Origin: Clostridium tertium
GTDB lineage: Bacteria > Bacillota > Clostridia > Clostridiales > Clostridiaceae
Length of the DNA stretch: 55,795 nucleotides
Assembly (NCBI RefSeq): GCF_017873245.1
Contig: NZ_JAGGJY010000020.1
Location: 1 to 55,795, forward strand
Direction of reading: 5' to 3'
Positions within the stretch are counted from its first letter, which is position 1. Each line of letters starts with the position of its first letter. The position numbers and the translations under genes were made by a program. The notes under the pieces are model-generated. The model had not been told where the DNA came from and ran no database searches. It saw only the letters and a program-made list of their open reading frames with translations. Positions 1 to 9,793 of the stretch are shown here, piece after piece.

Positions 1-280
1 TTTTTATATTTTAAATTAGAACAATCTAAAACTTTTAAAAAAGAATTTTTAATGAATATATTCATATAGAAAAGAGTAAATTGTAAAAAATTTATATAAA
101 TTATAAATCATTATATATTAGTTATTTTTGAAGTTTTAGATAATAAGTGCAAATTATAAGAATATTTTACTGAATATGTTAAAAATAAGAAAATTTTAAG
201 AAATTGTTAAGGGAAAGTTATATTAATTGGTCTACAATAAAGATATATGATTAAAAATATGTAACCTAGGGGGAATAGTA
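1..280. other. AT-rich region upstream of the 12-kb operon
   Basis: No gene is visible in this stretch. It carries 11-bp-phased TTAAG-like hexamers at 185-223, listed separately. The ribosome binding site AGGGGG at 268-273 serves the first operon gene. A weak sigma-A-like promoter could be TTAAGA (196-201), a 17-bp spacer and TATATT (219-224). Confidence 0.5.
185..223 (+). promoter_or_regulatory. Helically phased direct repeats, possible OmpR-type operator
   Basis: ATAAGA at 185, TTAAGA at 196, TTAAGG at 207 and TTATAT at 218 start exactly 11 bp apart and lie 60 to 95 bp before the first start codon of the operon. OmpR/PhoB/PhoP-family regulators typically bind such one-turn direct repeats. 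The regulator is unknown, and in DNA this AT-rich chance similarity is possible. Confidence 0.3.
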
Positions 281-2689
281 ATGAAGTCGTTTTTAAAAAA
301 GAGCATGATAATTACTTTTATAGCTTTAATAGTTATAAGTTTTTCTTTTACTAATATAACAGTAAATGCTAAAACTAGCGAATCAGAAGCTTATGAAATG
401 AAAGTTAGTTATGGAATACAAGGTAAGTATAGAGCTATGAAATATATACCTGTAACTGTAGAAGTTAATAGCTTAGAAAGAGATTTTACAGGTGAAATAG
501 AAATAAGAGTAGCTAGTTCAAATATGGGAACTTATGATGCTTATAGTAAAGAAGTTTCATTAACTAAAGGTGAGACAAGTAAAGTTATAATACCTGTAAA
601 GGTATTAGAAAATTCAAGTAAAATGACAGTTAATATTGTTGAAAATGGAAAAGTTTTATCTCAAAAGAAAACATTAGTATCGAGTGGAAGAGTGACAGAA
701 ACAAATGTATTTACAGGAGTTTTAACTGATGATGCTACTTCTCTTGGATATATTGGTAATGTAAAGTTTGATTCAAGTAGAGGATTTGAAGGAACAATTG
801 AAAACGTATATCTTGATGAAAACATAATAGGAGAAAATAATTTAAACATAGATGGATTAGATGCAATTATAATAAATAACTATAATATGTCTAATTTAAA
901 AAAAGAGCAGTATGATGCAATAAATTCATGGATTAATAAAGGTGGAACTTTAATATTAGGTGCAGGTGCTAATGAATCAAAAACAATAGGAAGTATTGAT
1001 AAAGACTTTTTACAAGTAAAATCTAATGGGGTTAAAGAAGAAAATTTAACTTTAGTAGAAGATAATTTAAAACTTATAACTTCTAATTTAGAAGTTAAAG
1101 ATGCAAAAATTAAAAATGGGACATCAGAAAAGCCATTAGTTTATTCTATCGAAAAAGGTAGAGGTGAAATACTAATAACAACTTTTGATTTAGGGCTAGA
1201 ACCATTAATATCATCAAAAGATGCAAGTAAATTCTTAAGTTTAATTCTTACAGATGCAGCAAATGGTATTTTTGATAAGAATATGAATGGTGGATATATG
1301 GGACAGGGGTATTACAGAGCAAGAGAGCTTATGCAAAGTATCCCGATAAATGAAATAGTAGGAACTAAGTCATTAATAGTAGTATTTGGTTTATATGCAT
1401 TAATTATAGGTGTTGTACTTTATATAGTTTTAAAGAAGTTAAATAAAAGAGATTTAACTTGGATAGCTATTCCAGCAATATCAATTGTATTTGCCTTAGT
1501 TATTTATTTTATGGGTTCATCAACAAGAGTTAATGATGTAATTTTAAATCAAAACAATATAGTTTCAGTAGATAAAGAGGGAAAAGGAGTAGCTAAGGGA
1601 TATATAGGAATAGGAACAAAATATAAGGAAGATGTAATTATAGAAAAGCCAGAAGATGTAACTATGAATTATATTACACAAGATACGCACTATTATGGTA
1701 ATCCAGAAGAAGAAATAAAAGATAGATTAAGAGTAAAAACAACCTATAAGGGAAATAATTCTTATTTTACATTTGCTGATAGCGATGCATTAGATATGAA
1801 AACTTTTGAAGTTATAGGCAAGGAACAAGTTATTCCTAAGATTGATTCAAACTTTAATTTATCTGATGGGAATTTAAATGGATCTGTAAAAAACAATTTA
1901 GATAAAAACATAAATAAATTAATTTTAGTTGCCGGACAAAATGTATGGGATCTTGGAGAGTTACCTAAAGGTGAGGAAAAGGCTATAGAAGGAGCAGCTA
2001 CATCTGGAGGTGCTGGGCTTCAAGCTTATTCAGATACCTTGAATCAAAAATATTATGATGCAAGATGGAATGATAAAGAAAAGTTAAAGACTGAAGAGTA
2101 TAAAAATATTTTAAGAACATCAAGTTTATTAGCGTCAGTTTCTGATGAATTATATATAAATAAAGAAATAAAACTTATTGCCATTACTGATTTACCTATA
2201 GAATACGGAATAGATTTTGGTAAAAAGTCTATATCAAAATTTGATACAACGGCAATAATCCAAGATGTAGATATCGATTTTAAGAGTAAGGATGGTACTT
2301 TAAACTTCCCTGATGGATTCTTCTCATATAAAGTTGATTCAGTTAACTCATCTTCAAATGTTCATTTAGATGAATACAGTGGATATATATATGGTCAAGG
2401 TGATATTATATTTGATTATAAAATTGATGATAACATTAATGTAACAGAAGTTATAGTAAAATCTGGTGTTGATAGATATGGTTATAATGGTGGAGAAAAT
2501 GGAGAGAAGTTTATATATAATTATAAAACTAGTGATTATGAAAAGATAACATTATCTCAAGGTTTTGAAAAGATAAAGGATATTGAAAACTATATTGAAA
2601 ACAATACTGTGAAAATAAAGGTAACTGTTGATGAGATGAAAGGCCAATCAATGGTTCCAAGAATAACTGTTAAGGGGAGGGAAAAATAA
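281..2689 (+). CDS. Exported two-TM protein, first gene of ABC/MoxR/vWA operon
   Basis: Function is unknown; 802 residues. Residues 1-30 form a signal peptide with a basic N-terminus, a hydrophobic core and a plausible cleavage site after VNA. A first extracytoplasmic domain (about 31-360) contains a stretch around residues 190-230 (DAIIINNYN, then GGTLILGAG) that resembles the class I glutamine-amidotransferase-like fold found in auxiliary subunits of some ABC-2 systems. Two membrane segments follow at about 364-386 and 393-413, then a second large domain (414-802) that would again face outside. The start has RBS AGGGGG seven bases upstream. The stop overlaps the next ATG by one base (TAATG), so this is translationally coupled to the ABC ATPase and is probably its extracytoplasmic partner. 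That role is inferred from context. Confidence 0.8.
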   Translation: MKSFLKKSMIITFIALIVISFSFTNITVNAKTSESEAYEMKVSYGIQGKYRAMKYIPVTVEVNSLERDFTGEIEIRVASSNMGTYDAYSKEVSLTKGETSKVIIPVKVLENSSKMTVNIVENGKVLSQKKTLVSSGRVTETNVFTGVLTDDATSLGYIGNVKFDSSRGFEGTIENVYLDENIIGENNLNIDGLDAIIINNYNMSNLKKEQYDAINSWINKGGTLILGAGANESKTIGSIDKDFLQVKSNGVKEENLTLVEDNLKLITSNLEVKDAKIKNGTSEKPLVYSIEKGRGEILITTFDLGLEPLISSKDASKFLSLILTDAANGIFDKNMNGGYMGQGYYRARELMQSIPINEIVGTKSLIVVFGLYALIIGVVLYIVLKKLNKRDLTWIAIPAISIVFALVIYFMGSSTRVNDVILNQNNIVSVDKEGKGVAKGYIGIGTKYKEDVIIEKPEDVTMNYITQDTHYYGNPEEEIKDRLRVKTTYKGNNSYFTFADSDALDMKTFEVIGKEQVIPKIDSNFNLSDGNLNGSVKNNLDKNINKLILVAGQNVWDLGELPKGEEKAIEGAATSGGAGLQAYSDTLNQKYYDARWNDKEKLKTEEYKNILRTSSLLASVSDELYINKEIKLIAITDLPIEYGIDFGKKSISKFDTTAIIQDVDIDFKSKDGTLNFPDGFFSYKVDSVNSSSNVHLDEYSGYIYGQGDIIFDYKIDDNINVTEVIVKSGVDRYGYNGGENGEKFIYNYKTSDYEKITLSQGFEKIKDIENYIENNTVKIKVTVDEMKGQSMVPRITVKGREK

Positions 2690-3612
2690 TGCTAGTTATA
2701 AAGAACCTTGAAAAATCTTATGGGAAGTTTAAAGCTTTAAATGGATTAAACTTAGAAATAGAAAAAGGTGAGATATTTGGATTTATAGGTCCAAATGGAG
2801 CAGGAAAAAGTACTACAATGAAAATAGTATCTGGACTTCTTTCCCCAGATAGTGGTGAAGTTTATGTAGATGGAATAGATGCAATAAAAAATAATAAGGA
2901 ATTAAAAGATAAAATAGGATATATGCCAGATTTCTTTGGAGTTTATGATAATTTAAGAGCAATAGAATACCTAGAATTTTATGCTTCTATATATGGAATT
3001 GTTGGTGAAGAAGCAAGAAAATTATCTATGGATTTACTAGAACTTGTTAACCTGCAAGATAAGTGGGATGCAAATGTAGATGGTTTATCAAGAGGGATGA
3101 AACAAAGATTATGTTTAGCGAGATGTTTAGTTCATAATCCAGAATTATTAATATTAGATGAGCCAGCTTCAGGTATGGATCCAAGAGCAAGATTTGAAAT
3201 GAAGGGAATATTAAAAAATCTTAAAGAAATGGGAAAGACAATTATAGTTTCTTCTCATATACTTTCTGAACTTGGAGAAATATGTACTAAAATCGGAATA
3301 ATTAAAAATGGATCTATAGTATGTGAAGGAACTGTAGAAGAAGTTATGCTTAGAGCATCAGGGGCAGCCCCTATTAATATAACTGTTATGGAGGAGCCTG
3401 AAAAAGCAATACAAGTTCTAAAACAAATACCAGATGTTAAAGAGATTTCTTTAGATGGAAATAAAATTACAGCAAATGTAGCTGGAGGAGATAAGGAAGC
3501 TAAGGAAGTATTAAAAGACTTAGTTATACAAGATGTATCAGTTATAGGTTTTGCCAAAGCAGTAGGTAATTTAGAAGATGTATTTATACAAATAACAGAG
3601 GATGATAATTAG
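2689..3612 (+). CDS. ABC transporter ATP-binding protein
   Basis: This is a 307-residue ABC-2-type ATPase that would energise the permease encoded next. Walker A GPNGAGKST is at 34-42, the signature LSRGMKQ at 133-139, Walker B LLILDE at 153-158 and the H-loop histidine at 190, so all catalytic motifs are intact. The last 80 residues after the ATPase core resemble the C-terminal extension of CcmA/NatA-like exporters. It overlaps the upstream gene by one base and is followed after 14 bp by the permease. The order auxiliary protein, ATPase, permease recalls the GldA/GldF/GldG group and NatAB-like exporters, but the substrate cannot be read from sequence. Confidence 0.93.
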   Translation: MLVIKNLEKSYGKFKALNGLNLEIEKGEIFGFIGPNGAGKSTTMKIVSGLLSPDSGEVYVDGIDAIKNNKELKDKIGYMPDFFGVYDNLRAIEYLEFYASIYGIVGEEARKLSMDLLELVNLQDKWDANVDGLSRGMKQRLCLARCLVHNPELLILDEPASGMDPRARFEMKGILKNLKEMGKTIIVSSHILSELGEICTKIGIIKNGSIVCEGTVEEVMLRASGAAPINITVMEEPEKAIQVLKQIPDVKEISLDGNKITANVAGGDKEAKEVLKDLVIQDVSVIGFAKAVGNLEDVFIQITEDDN

Positions 3613-3626
3613 AGGGGGGAGTTAAA

Positions 3627-4520
3627 ATGAGATTGAATCCAGTTTTAAGAAATGAAAGCAGATTAACTGTAAGAACACCTAGATTTACAATTATGTTGCT
3701 TATTTATATATCTATTTTATCAGCAGGGACATTATTATTTTACAATACTTATAGTAATGAGATTTATGCAAGTGGATTGAATATGCAAGGTTCAATAATA
3801 CTTTATATAGGTATGGCAGTTGCTCAAGCTGTACTTTTAATGTTTATAGTACCATCATTAACAGCAACTTCAATATGTTCAGAAAGAGAAAAGCAAACAT
3901 TAGATATACTGCTATCAACTAGATTAAGTCCATTTCAAATAATAATTGGTAAGCTATTAGCATCATCACTTAAGGTAATAATGTTAATAGTATGTACGAT
4001 ACCTTTATATGCAATTTGTGCTTTAATTGGTGGAGTGAAAATAAGTAATATATTAGTACTTATATTATCATTTATTATTAATACAATATTTGTTGGGGCA
4101 ATAGGAGTATTTGTTTCAACATATGCTAAGACATCAAAAGTTGCAACAGCTTTAACCTATGCAATAGTATTATTTATATTTATAGGTACTATAGTTATAG
4201 CTTATGTAATTTGGATGATTACTATGTTGAGGTTAAGTGGAGGCCCAATTACTACACCTCCAACAATATCACCTATAGTATACTTAAGCCCAGCAGTTGG
4301 ATTTTTAAGCATGCTTTCAAATCAAGTAGGACTTGGAAATGATTTTCTTTATATGCTTACAGAAATAGGAATTTCAAAATATGCTGAATATATTTCTATA
4401 GGAATTCAAGGAATATTAACTTTTATATTCTTATATTTAGCAGCTAGAAGGTTAAATCCACTAAATAGAAAAAGAAATAAGAAGGTAAAGATTAAGACAA
4501 AGAATAAAGTAAAGGAGTAA
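3627..4520 (+). CDS. ABC-2 type permease
   Basis: A 297-residue integral membrane protein with about six hydrophobic segments, among them residues 22-40, 55-78, 110-132, 140-165, 175-198 and 255-275. It contains the SEREKQTLDILLSTRLSP motif (about 90-107), typical of the cytoplasmic coupling loop in ABC-2 permeases: a charged ERE..T.. stretch followed by a membrane segment. The C-terminus is lysine-rich and cytoplasmic. RBS GGGGGGAG lies just upstream. It pairs with the preceding ATPase, and the next gene starts only 4 bp later, so it belongs to the same transcript. Substrate unknown. Confidence 0.9.
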   Translation: MRLNPVLRNESRLTVRTPRFTIMLLIYISILSAGTLLFYNTYSNEIYASGLNMQGSIILYIGMAVAQAVLLMFIVPSLTATSICSEREKQTLDILLSTRLSPFQIIIGKLLASSLKVIMLIVCTIPLYAICALIGGVKISNILVLILSFIINTIFVGAIGVFVSTYAKTSKVATALTYAIVLFIFIGTIVIAYVIWMITMLRLSGGPITTPPTISPIVYLSPAVGFLSMLSNQVGLGNDFLYMLTEIGISKYAEYISIGIQGILTFIFLYLAARRLNPLNRKRNKKVKIKTKNKVKE

Positions 4521-4524
4521 AGCT

Positions 4525-6096
4525 ATGAATTCTTTAAATAATGAAATATTAACCTTTATAAAAAAGGCATCAAAAAGAATTAGGGCGAACTTCATAATAA
4601 ACTTGAGCATAGTAGGTTTAAAATACCTACTATGCTTAATATTATGCTTATTATTAATATCTTTATTTATAACATTTCCATATGTAGAAGAAGTTTCTCT
4701 TAGCGTTTTAGCTTTAGGATTAATTTCAATAATAATATATGGTTTTGTAAAAGCACCTGATAAAAAAAGTGTTGCTTTAATAGTTGATTCAAAAGGGTTA
4801 AATGAAAGAGTTACAACTTCTTTAGAATTAATAAATGAAGAAGATAATATTTCAATTGCTCAAAAGAAAGATACTGTATCTTTTATTAAAAATTTTAGCA
4901 TAAAAGATAATTTGAAAATAACTGTAGATAAAAAGCAAATATTTATGGCTTTAGGATTAATAATAATGTGTTCTATAACTTTATTTATAGATACTTCAGC
5001 TAAAAAGGAAGCTAATTCAATTAGAGAATTTAATAAATACCAGCAGGATTTTATTAAAAAGATTGAAGAAGAAAAGAAGTTAGTTGAGAAATCAAAAGAG
5101 TTAACTGAAGAAGAAAAAGAGGCTATAAAAAAGATATTAGAAGATGCCAAAAAGGAATTAAAGGAAAGCGAAAAGAAGCTTGATATAAATAAAACTTTAG
5201 AAAGAATGGAAAAAAAGCTAGAAGATAAAAAGAATGAAGCTAAAAATGATAAAAGTAAAGCTGCTATAGAAAAAACTCAAAAAAATTTATTAGATGAGTT
5301 TAATAAGGAGAAAGAAGAAGGAGCAAAGAAGGATTTAAATAAATTGACTAATGAGCTTATGAAAAAGAAGGAAGGGAAAGAGCTTGCAGATGCAATATTG
5401 TCTAAGGATAAGGAAAAATTAGAAAAGGCATTAGGAGACTTGAAAAAATCCCTGGGAAATATGAGCAGTAGTGAGTTAAATAATTTATCAAAAGCTCTTG
5501 CAAATGCTGCTAATAGTGTAAGCGATGAAAATCTTTCAGAAGCCTTAAGTGAAGCTTCAAATTCAGTTTTAGATGGAAAGCTTGATGCAGAAAGTTTAAA
5601 GGAGGCTATTCAAAATTCACAAAATAATAGTAGTGGAAAGAAGCCTGGAGATAAAGAAGGCGAAGGACAAGGCGAAGGACAAGGCGAAGGACAAGGCGAA
5701 GGACAAGGCGAAGGACAAGGCGAAGGAGAGGGCGAAGGACAAGGCGAAGGCGAAGGAAATGGATCAGGTAGTGGAAGTGGAAATGGAAGTGGAACTGGCT
5801 GGAATATGGGAAGTGATGAAGGCAAAGAAAATGATTTAGATAATAAAAAAGGAGAGCAAATATATATTCCAGGAAGAGAAGTTGGAAATGATGAAAATCT
5901 AACTGGAAATAAAAATCAAGAGGGAAATTCTCAAAGTATAGAAACTGAAAATGGATTCAATTTAGATGGAAATAAAATAAATTATGATAAGGTAATAGGA
6001 GATTATACTAACAGTGCATTAGAAGGTGCAAATAATAGTAATCTTCCAGAGAGTTTAAAGGATCTTATAAAAGATTATTTTGAAGGATTAAACTAA
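4525..6096 (+). CDS. Coiled-coil membrane protein with GEGQ repeats
   Basis: Function unknown; 523 residues. Hydrophobic segments are at about 23-50, 54-76 and 137-156. They are followed by a strongly charged Lys/Glu coiled-coil region (about 160-310), a Ser/Asn/Ala-rich helical part and seven copies of the tetrapeptide GEG(Q/E) from about residue 379, then a Gly/Ser/Asn linker. The C-terminal 90 residues are acidic and look foldable. The layout, N-terminal TM segments plus a long charged helical tail beside MoxR and vWA genes, resembles DUF4175-like proteins of Bat/MoxR operons; that link is a family-level impression, not a proven homology. It overlaps neither neighbour, but its stop is part of the RBS of the next gene. 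Confidence 0.8.
   Translation: MNSLNNEILTFIKKASKRIRANFIINLSIVGLKYLLCLILCLLLISLFITFPYVEEVSLSVLALGLISIIIYGFVKAPDKKSVALIVDSKGLNERVTTSLELINEEDNISIAQKKDTVSFIKNFSIKDNLKITVDKKQIFMALGLIIMCSITLFIDTSAKKEANSIREFNKYQQDFIKKIEEEKKLVEKSKELTEEEKEAIKKILEDAKKELKESEKKLDINKTLERMEKKLEDKKNEAKNDKSKAAIEKTQKNLLDEFNKEKEEGAKKDLNKLTNELMKKKEGKELADAILSKDKEKLEKALGDLKKSLGNMSSSELNNLSKALANAANSVSDENLSEALSEASNSVLDGKLDAESLKEAIQNSQNNSSGKKPGDKEGEGQGEGQGEGQGEGQGEGQGEGEGEGQGEGEGNGSGSGSGNGSGTGWNMGSDEGKENDLDNKKGEQIYIPGREVGNDENLTGNKNQEGNSQSIETENGFNLDGNKINYDKVIGDYTNSALEGANNSNLPESLKDLIKDYFEGLN
5659..5760 (+). repeat. 12-bp tandem repeat inside CDS
   Basis: The unit GGCGAAGGACAA is repeated seven times from 5659 to 5742, with one unit ending GAGAG instead of GACAA, followed by partial units to 5760. 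It encodes GEGQ tetrapeptides. Because the unit is a multiple of three, gain or loss of units would change linker length without a frameshift. Confidence 0.95.
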
Positions 6097-6108
6097 GAGG
6101 TGAGAAAG

Positions 6109-7092
6109 ATGGAAATAAGTGAAAAAGAAATTATAGAAGTTTCAGGGAAAATAAGAATATGCGAAGAAGAAATATCAAAAGGGATAATAGGACAAAAGGA
6201 TATAATCAGAAATGTTTTAATTGCTATTTTTGCAGATGGTAATGTGCTTTTAGAAGGTATGCCTGGAATGGGAAAAACTCAATTAGTAAAGACAATTGGA
6301 AAGGTATTAAACTTAAGTTTTTCTAGAATACAGTTTACACCAGACTTGATGCCAGCAGATGTAGTTGGAACAAATATAGTAGTTAAAGAAAATGATAAAA
6401 CTTTATTTAAATTTGAAAAAGGACCTGTATTTACAAATTTACTATTAGCAGATGAAATAAATAGAGCAACTCCTAAAACTCAATCTGCTTTACTTGAAGC
6501 TATGGGAGAAAAAACAGTAACAGTTGGTAAGACAACTTATGAAATGGCAAAACCATTTATGGTGCTTGCAACTCAAAATCCAATAGAACAAGAAGGAACA
6601 TATCCACTTCCAGAAGCACAATTAGATAGATTCTTATTTAAGTTAAATGTAGATTTTCCAAATCTTCAAGAGCTTAAAGAAATTATGGATTTAACATTAA
6701 CTAATAATAAAGTTCAAATTGATGCTGTTCTTGAAGGCGATGAAATATTAAAGATAAGAGAAATAATTAGAGAAATAAAACTTGCAGAAGCAGTTAAGGA
6801 ATTTGCATTAAAGCTTATTTTAGCAACACATCCAGAAATTCCAGAAGCTTCAGAGTTTATTAAGAGATATGTAGAAGCAGGAGCAAGTCCAAGAGCTGCA
6901 CAAGGTATTATTAGTGGGGCAAAAGTAAGAGCAGTTATGGAAGGTAGATTAAATGTATCATTTGAGGATATTAAGGCTTTAGCTTATCCAGTTTTAAGGC
7001 ACAGAATAATACTAAATTTTGATGCTATAACAGAAGGTTTAACAGAAGAAAGTATTATAGATAAGATACTAGAAGATTTAAAGGTTGTGTAA
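6109..7092 (+). CDS. MoxR-family AAA+ ATPase
   Basis: This is a 327-residue MoxR-type AAA+ ATPase, a chaperone class that usually acts with vWA-domain partners. Walker A GMPGMGKT is at 50-57, Walker B LLLADE at 111-116, followed by the NRA motif; a sensor-1-like ATQNP is near 155 and an arginine-rich lid follows. The start at 6109 is chosen over an in-frame GTG at 6100 because the RBS AAGAGG (6095-6100) overlaps that GTG and is correctly spaced for 6109. The next gene begins 2 bp after the stop. Neighbours downstream are DUF58 and two vWA proteins, the classic MoxR companion set, so a role in assembling or activating a vWA-containing membrane complex is likely. Confidence 0.95.
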   Translation: MEISEKEIIEVSGKIRICEEEISKGIIGQKDIIRNVLIAIFADGNVLLEGMPGMGKTQLVKTIGKVLNLSFSRIQFTPDLMPADVVGTNIVVKENDKTLFKFEKGPVFTNLLLADEINRATPKTQSALLEAMGEKTVTVGKTTYEMAKPFMVLATQNPIEQEGTYPLPEAQLDRFLFKLNVDFPNLQELKEIMDLTLTNNKVQIDAVLEGDEILKIREIIREIKLAEAVKEFALKLILATHPEIPEASEFIKRYVEAGASPRAAQGIISGAKVRAVMEGRLNVSFEDIKALAYPVLRHRIILNFDAITEGLTEESIIDKILEDLKVV

Positions 7093-7094
7093 AA

Positions 7095-7979
7095 ATGAGT
7101 GAAAGGATATTTAATGAGGACTTTTTTAAAAAGCTAAATAAAATAAATATGCATATAAATTTTAAGCTTTCCTCAGGAACACAAGGAGGAAGAAAGTCAA
7201 AAGCAAAAGGAGTTTCTGTAGAGTTTTCTGATTATAGAGAATATGCTCCAGGAGATGATTTTAGACGAATAGATTGGAATGCATATGGTAGATTTGATAA
7301 GTTTTTTATAAAGGTTTTTATGGAAGAAAGAGAAGGTGTTTTTAATTTCTTTGTTGATAAAAGTAAGTCAATGGATTATGGAAATGAAAACAAAAAAGAT
7401 ACAGCATTGAAAGTTGTTGCTGCTCTAAGCTATATTGCCTTAAATAATCTAGATAGAGTAAATATAAGTACTATGGATAATGGTGATATACAAAGTATAA
7501 AATCAGCAGCTGGAAACAAAGCCTTTCAGAGAATATTAAAAGAGTTAGAAAATATTGAATTTGATGGTAAAACAGATATTACAAGTAGTATAAAAAAGAG
7601 ACCATTAACTCCTAGAGGTGTATCTGTAGTGGTATCTGATTTTTTAAATAATGATGGATTAAAAGATTTAGAAGATGCTCTTAAGTATTTAGCTTTTAAA
7701 AAGCAAGATATAATACTAGTTCAAATATTATCAAATGAAGAAATTGATCCAGAGTTTAATAATGAAATTACCTTTATAGATAGCGAAACAGGAGAAAATG
7801 TAAAAATGAGCTTAACTCCAAGTTTGATAAAAGAGTATAAAAATACTTTAAAATCTTATAAAAAATCTATTGAGGATATTACAAGAAAATATGGTGGTAA
7901 ATTTATAAGTGTAAATTCATCTATGGAAATAGAAGAGATAATATTAGGTGAGTTTAGCAAGAAAAGAGTATTGTATTAG
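7095..7979 (+). CDS. DUF58 domain protein (vWA-like)
   Basis: A 294-residue cytoplasmic DUF58 protein. The family hallmark is at residues 47-63 (YREYAPGDDFRRIDW), and a vWA-like metal-site motif DKSKS lies at 88-92. No membrane segments are seen. DUF58 proteins are almost always encoded directly after moxR and are thought to link the AAA+ ATPase to membrane vWA proteins. Here the gene starts 2 bp after moxR and is followed after 12 bp by a BatA-like gene. The RBS is weak (AAGGTTGTG), which suggests translational coupling to moxR. Confidence 0.92.
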   Translation: MSERIFNEDFFKKLNKINMHINFKLSSGTQGGRKSKAKGVSVEFSDYREYAPGDDFRRIDWNAYGRFDKFFIKVFMEEREGVFNFFVDKSKSMDYGNENKKDTALKVVAALSYIALNNLDRVNISTMDNGDIQSIKSAAGNKAFQRILKELENIEFDGKTDITSSIKKRPLTPRGVSVVVSDFLNNDGLKDLEDALKYLAFKKQDIILVQILSNEEIDPEFNNEITFIDSETGENVKMSLTPSLIKEYKNTLKSYKKSIEDITRKYGGKFISVNSSMEIEEIILGEFSKKRVLY

Positions 7980-7991
7980 GAGGATTATGTT

Positions 7992-9779
7992 ATGGGATTT
8001 ACAAATTTATGGCCCTTATTCTTATTAATAACAATTCCTCTTTTAATAATGCTTTATATATTAAAAAGAAAGTATAAAGAAGAGGTTATATCTTCAACAC
8101 TTTTGTGGAATGAAGTTTATAAAAATACTAGAGCAAATACTCCATGGGAAAAGCTAAGAAAAAATATTATGTTACTTTTACAAATAATAATATTACTTTT
8201 ACTTATTTTTAGTTTAATGAGACCTTTTTTAAACTTTGGAGGTAAGAGTTATAAAAATATTATTTTAGTATTAGATAATACTGCAAGCATGAGTGCTGAA
8301 TATGGAAATAATACTAGGCTTGATGAAAGCAAAGCCCTTGCTAAGGAGTTTTTACAATCAACAAAGGATGATACTAATACTTTTATAATAAGCTTTGATG
8401 GAAGTAGTAACTTACTTCAAAATGGAGATTTTAATAAAGAAGTTTCTAATGAAATAATTGATTCAATATCTCAAAGCTATAATACTGGAGATATAAATGA
8501 TACTTTATCATTTATAAAGGCAATAGGCCAAGGAATTGAAGAAGAATATGAAGTTATAGCTTTTACAGATAAAGAACTTTCGTTAGGTGATGTAAATGGA
8601 AAGGTTGTATCATTAGCAAATTCAGGGGTAAATGCATCTGTAGACAATGTATCTCATAAATTCCTAGAGGATAAGGTAAGAGTTATAGCAACTATAACAA
8701 ATAGAGGAACAGGAGTTTATGAAGGAGATTTTTCGCTTTATGATGGAGAAGAACTTGCTGCTATTGAAAGCTTGCAATTACAAGAAGGAGAAAATAAAAC
8801 ATTAACTTTTGATTTACCTAAAATAAATGGTGAAGTCTTAAAGGGAGAATTATCTAGAAAAGATATGATTTTAGGGGACAATACTTATAGCCATGTTGTA
8901 GGAAAGAAAAAGGTAAATAAGGTTCTTATAGTTACAGAACAAAATGTATTTTTAGAAAGAGCCTTTGGTAGTATTGAAAATACAGAAGTATATAAGACTA
9001 ATGATGAATCAAACTTAACAAGTGCAGATGCATATGATTTATATGTATTTGATAATATTACTCCGGATATAATGCCATCGAAAGGAAGCATACTATTTAT
9101 TAATCCAGCTTCAAATGAATTCTTTAATGTTGTTTCAGGTGGCGAAGGGGGAGAGGCTAAAGCTGTTATAGGAGAACTTTCAAAGTACTTAGAAGATACA
9201 ACATTTACTGCTGCTAAGTATAATGCAATAGAAATTCCTTATTACGGAAGAGGTTTTTTAAATATAGATGATAATTATATAGGTTTTAAGGGAGAAGTTG
9301 ATGGAAGAAAAATAGCTGCTTTATCTTTTGATCTTCACAATAGTGATTTTGCACTTAAAAAGGAATTTCCTGTATTAATGTATGAATTAGGAGAAAATTT
9401 AATATCAAGTGGAATGGTGTATAAAAGCAACTTTAAAGCTGGAGAAAAAATAATAGCTAAAGGTGTATCCTTAGATAATAATATTACTTTAACATATCCA
9501 AGTGGAAATACATTAGAAATAAAATCAGGTGATGAGATAAAAGAAGAGAGTGAACTTGGGATTTATAAGCTAAATGTTTTAGAAGAAAAAGAATTATTTT
9601 CAGTTAATTTTCCATCAGAAAAGGAAAGTAACACTAATATAAATAATATTGGTGAAAGTGAAAATATAAGTGATGCAAAGGCTGATTTGAAAAGAGGTTT
9701 AAATCTTTCTCCATTACTTGTAATATTAGCTATTTCAGTAGTAGCTTTTGAATGGATTATGTATAAGAGAGGAAATTAG
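7992..9779 (+). CDS. BatA-like vWA membrane protein
   Basis: A 595-residue protein with the BatA layout: an N-terminal membrane segment (about 5-23), a short charged loop with the WEKLRKN motif, a second membrane segment (about 58-80), then a vWA domain. The metal-site motif is DNTAS at 95-99, with Thr where the first Ser of DxSxS is usual. A long beta-rich region (about 200-560) follows and the protein ends in a third membrane segment (about 570-590) with a short basic tail. It would present most of its mass outside the membrane. RBS TAGGAGG is well placed. It is the third of four MoxR-module genes, and its partner is likely the following vWA protein. Whether the Thr substitution retains metal binding is not known. 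Confidence 0.85.
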   Translation: MGFTNLWPLFLLITIPLLIMLYILKRKYKEEVISSTLLWNEVYKNTRANTPWEKLRKNIMLLLQIIILLLLIFSLMRPFLNFGGKSYKNIILVLDNTASMSAEYGNNTRLDESKALAKEFLQSTKDDTNTFIISFDGSSNLLQNGDFNKEVSNEIIDSISQSYNTGDINDTLSFIKAIGQGIEEEYEVIAFTDKELSLGDVNGKVVSLANSGVNASVDNVSHKFLEDKVRVIATITNRGTGVYEGDFSLYDGEELAAIESLQLQEGENKTLTFDLPKINGEVLKGELSRKDMILGDNTYSHVVGKKKVNKVLIVTEQNVFLERAFGSIENTEVYKTNDESNLTSADAYDLYVFDNITPDIMPSKGSILFINPASNEFFNVVSGGEGGEAKAVIGELSKYLEDTTFTAAKYNAIEIPYYGRGFLNIDDNYIGFKGEVDGRKIAALSFDLHNSDFALKKEFPVLMYELGENLISSGMVYKSNFKAGEKIIAKGVSLDNNITLTYPSGNTLEIKSGDEIKEESELGIYKLNVLEEKELFSVNFPSEKESNTNINNIGESENISDAKADLKRGLNLSPLLVILAISVVAFEWIMYKRGN

Positions 9780-9793
9780 GAGGCAAAGAAGAG

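Noticed and set aside
5610..5839. Reading frames on both strands over the 12-bp repeat (Pro/Ser/Cys-rich on minus, Lys/Ala/Asp-rich in another plus frame).
   Set aside because: They are low-complexity shadows of the GEGQ repeat; no RBS and no conservation signal.
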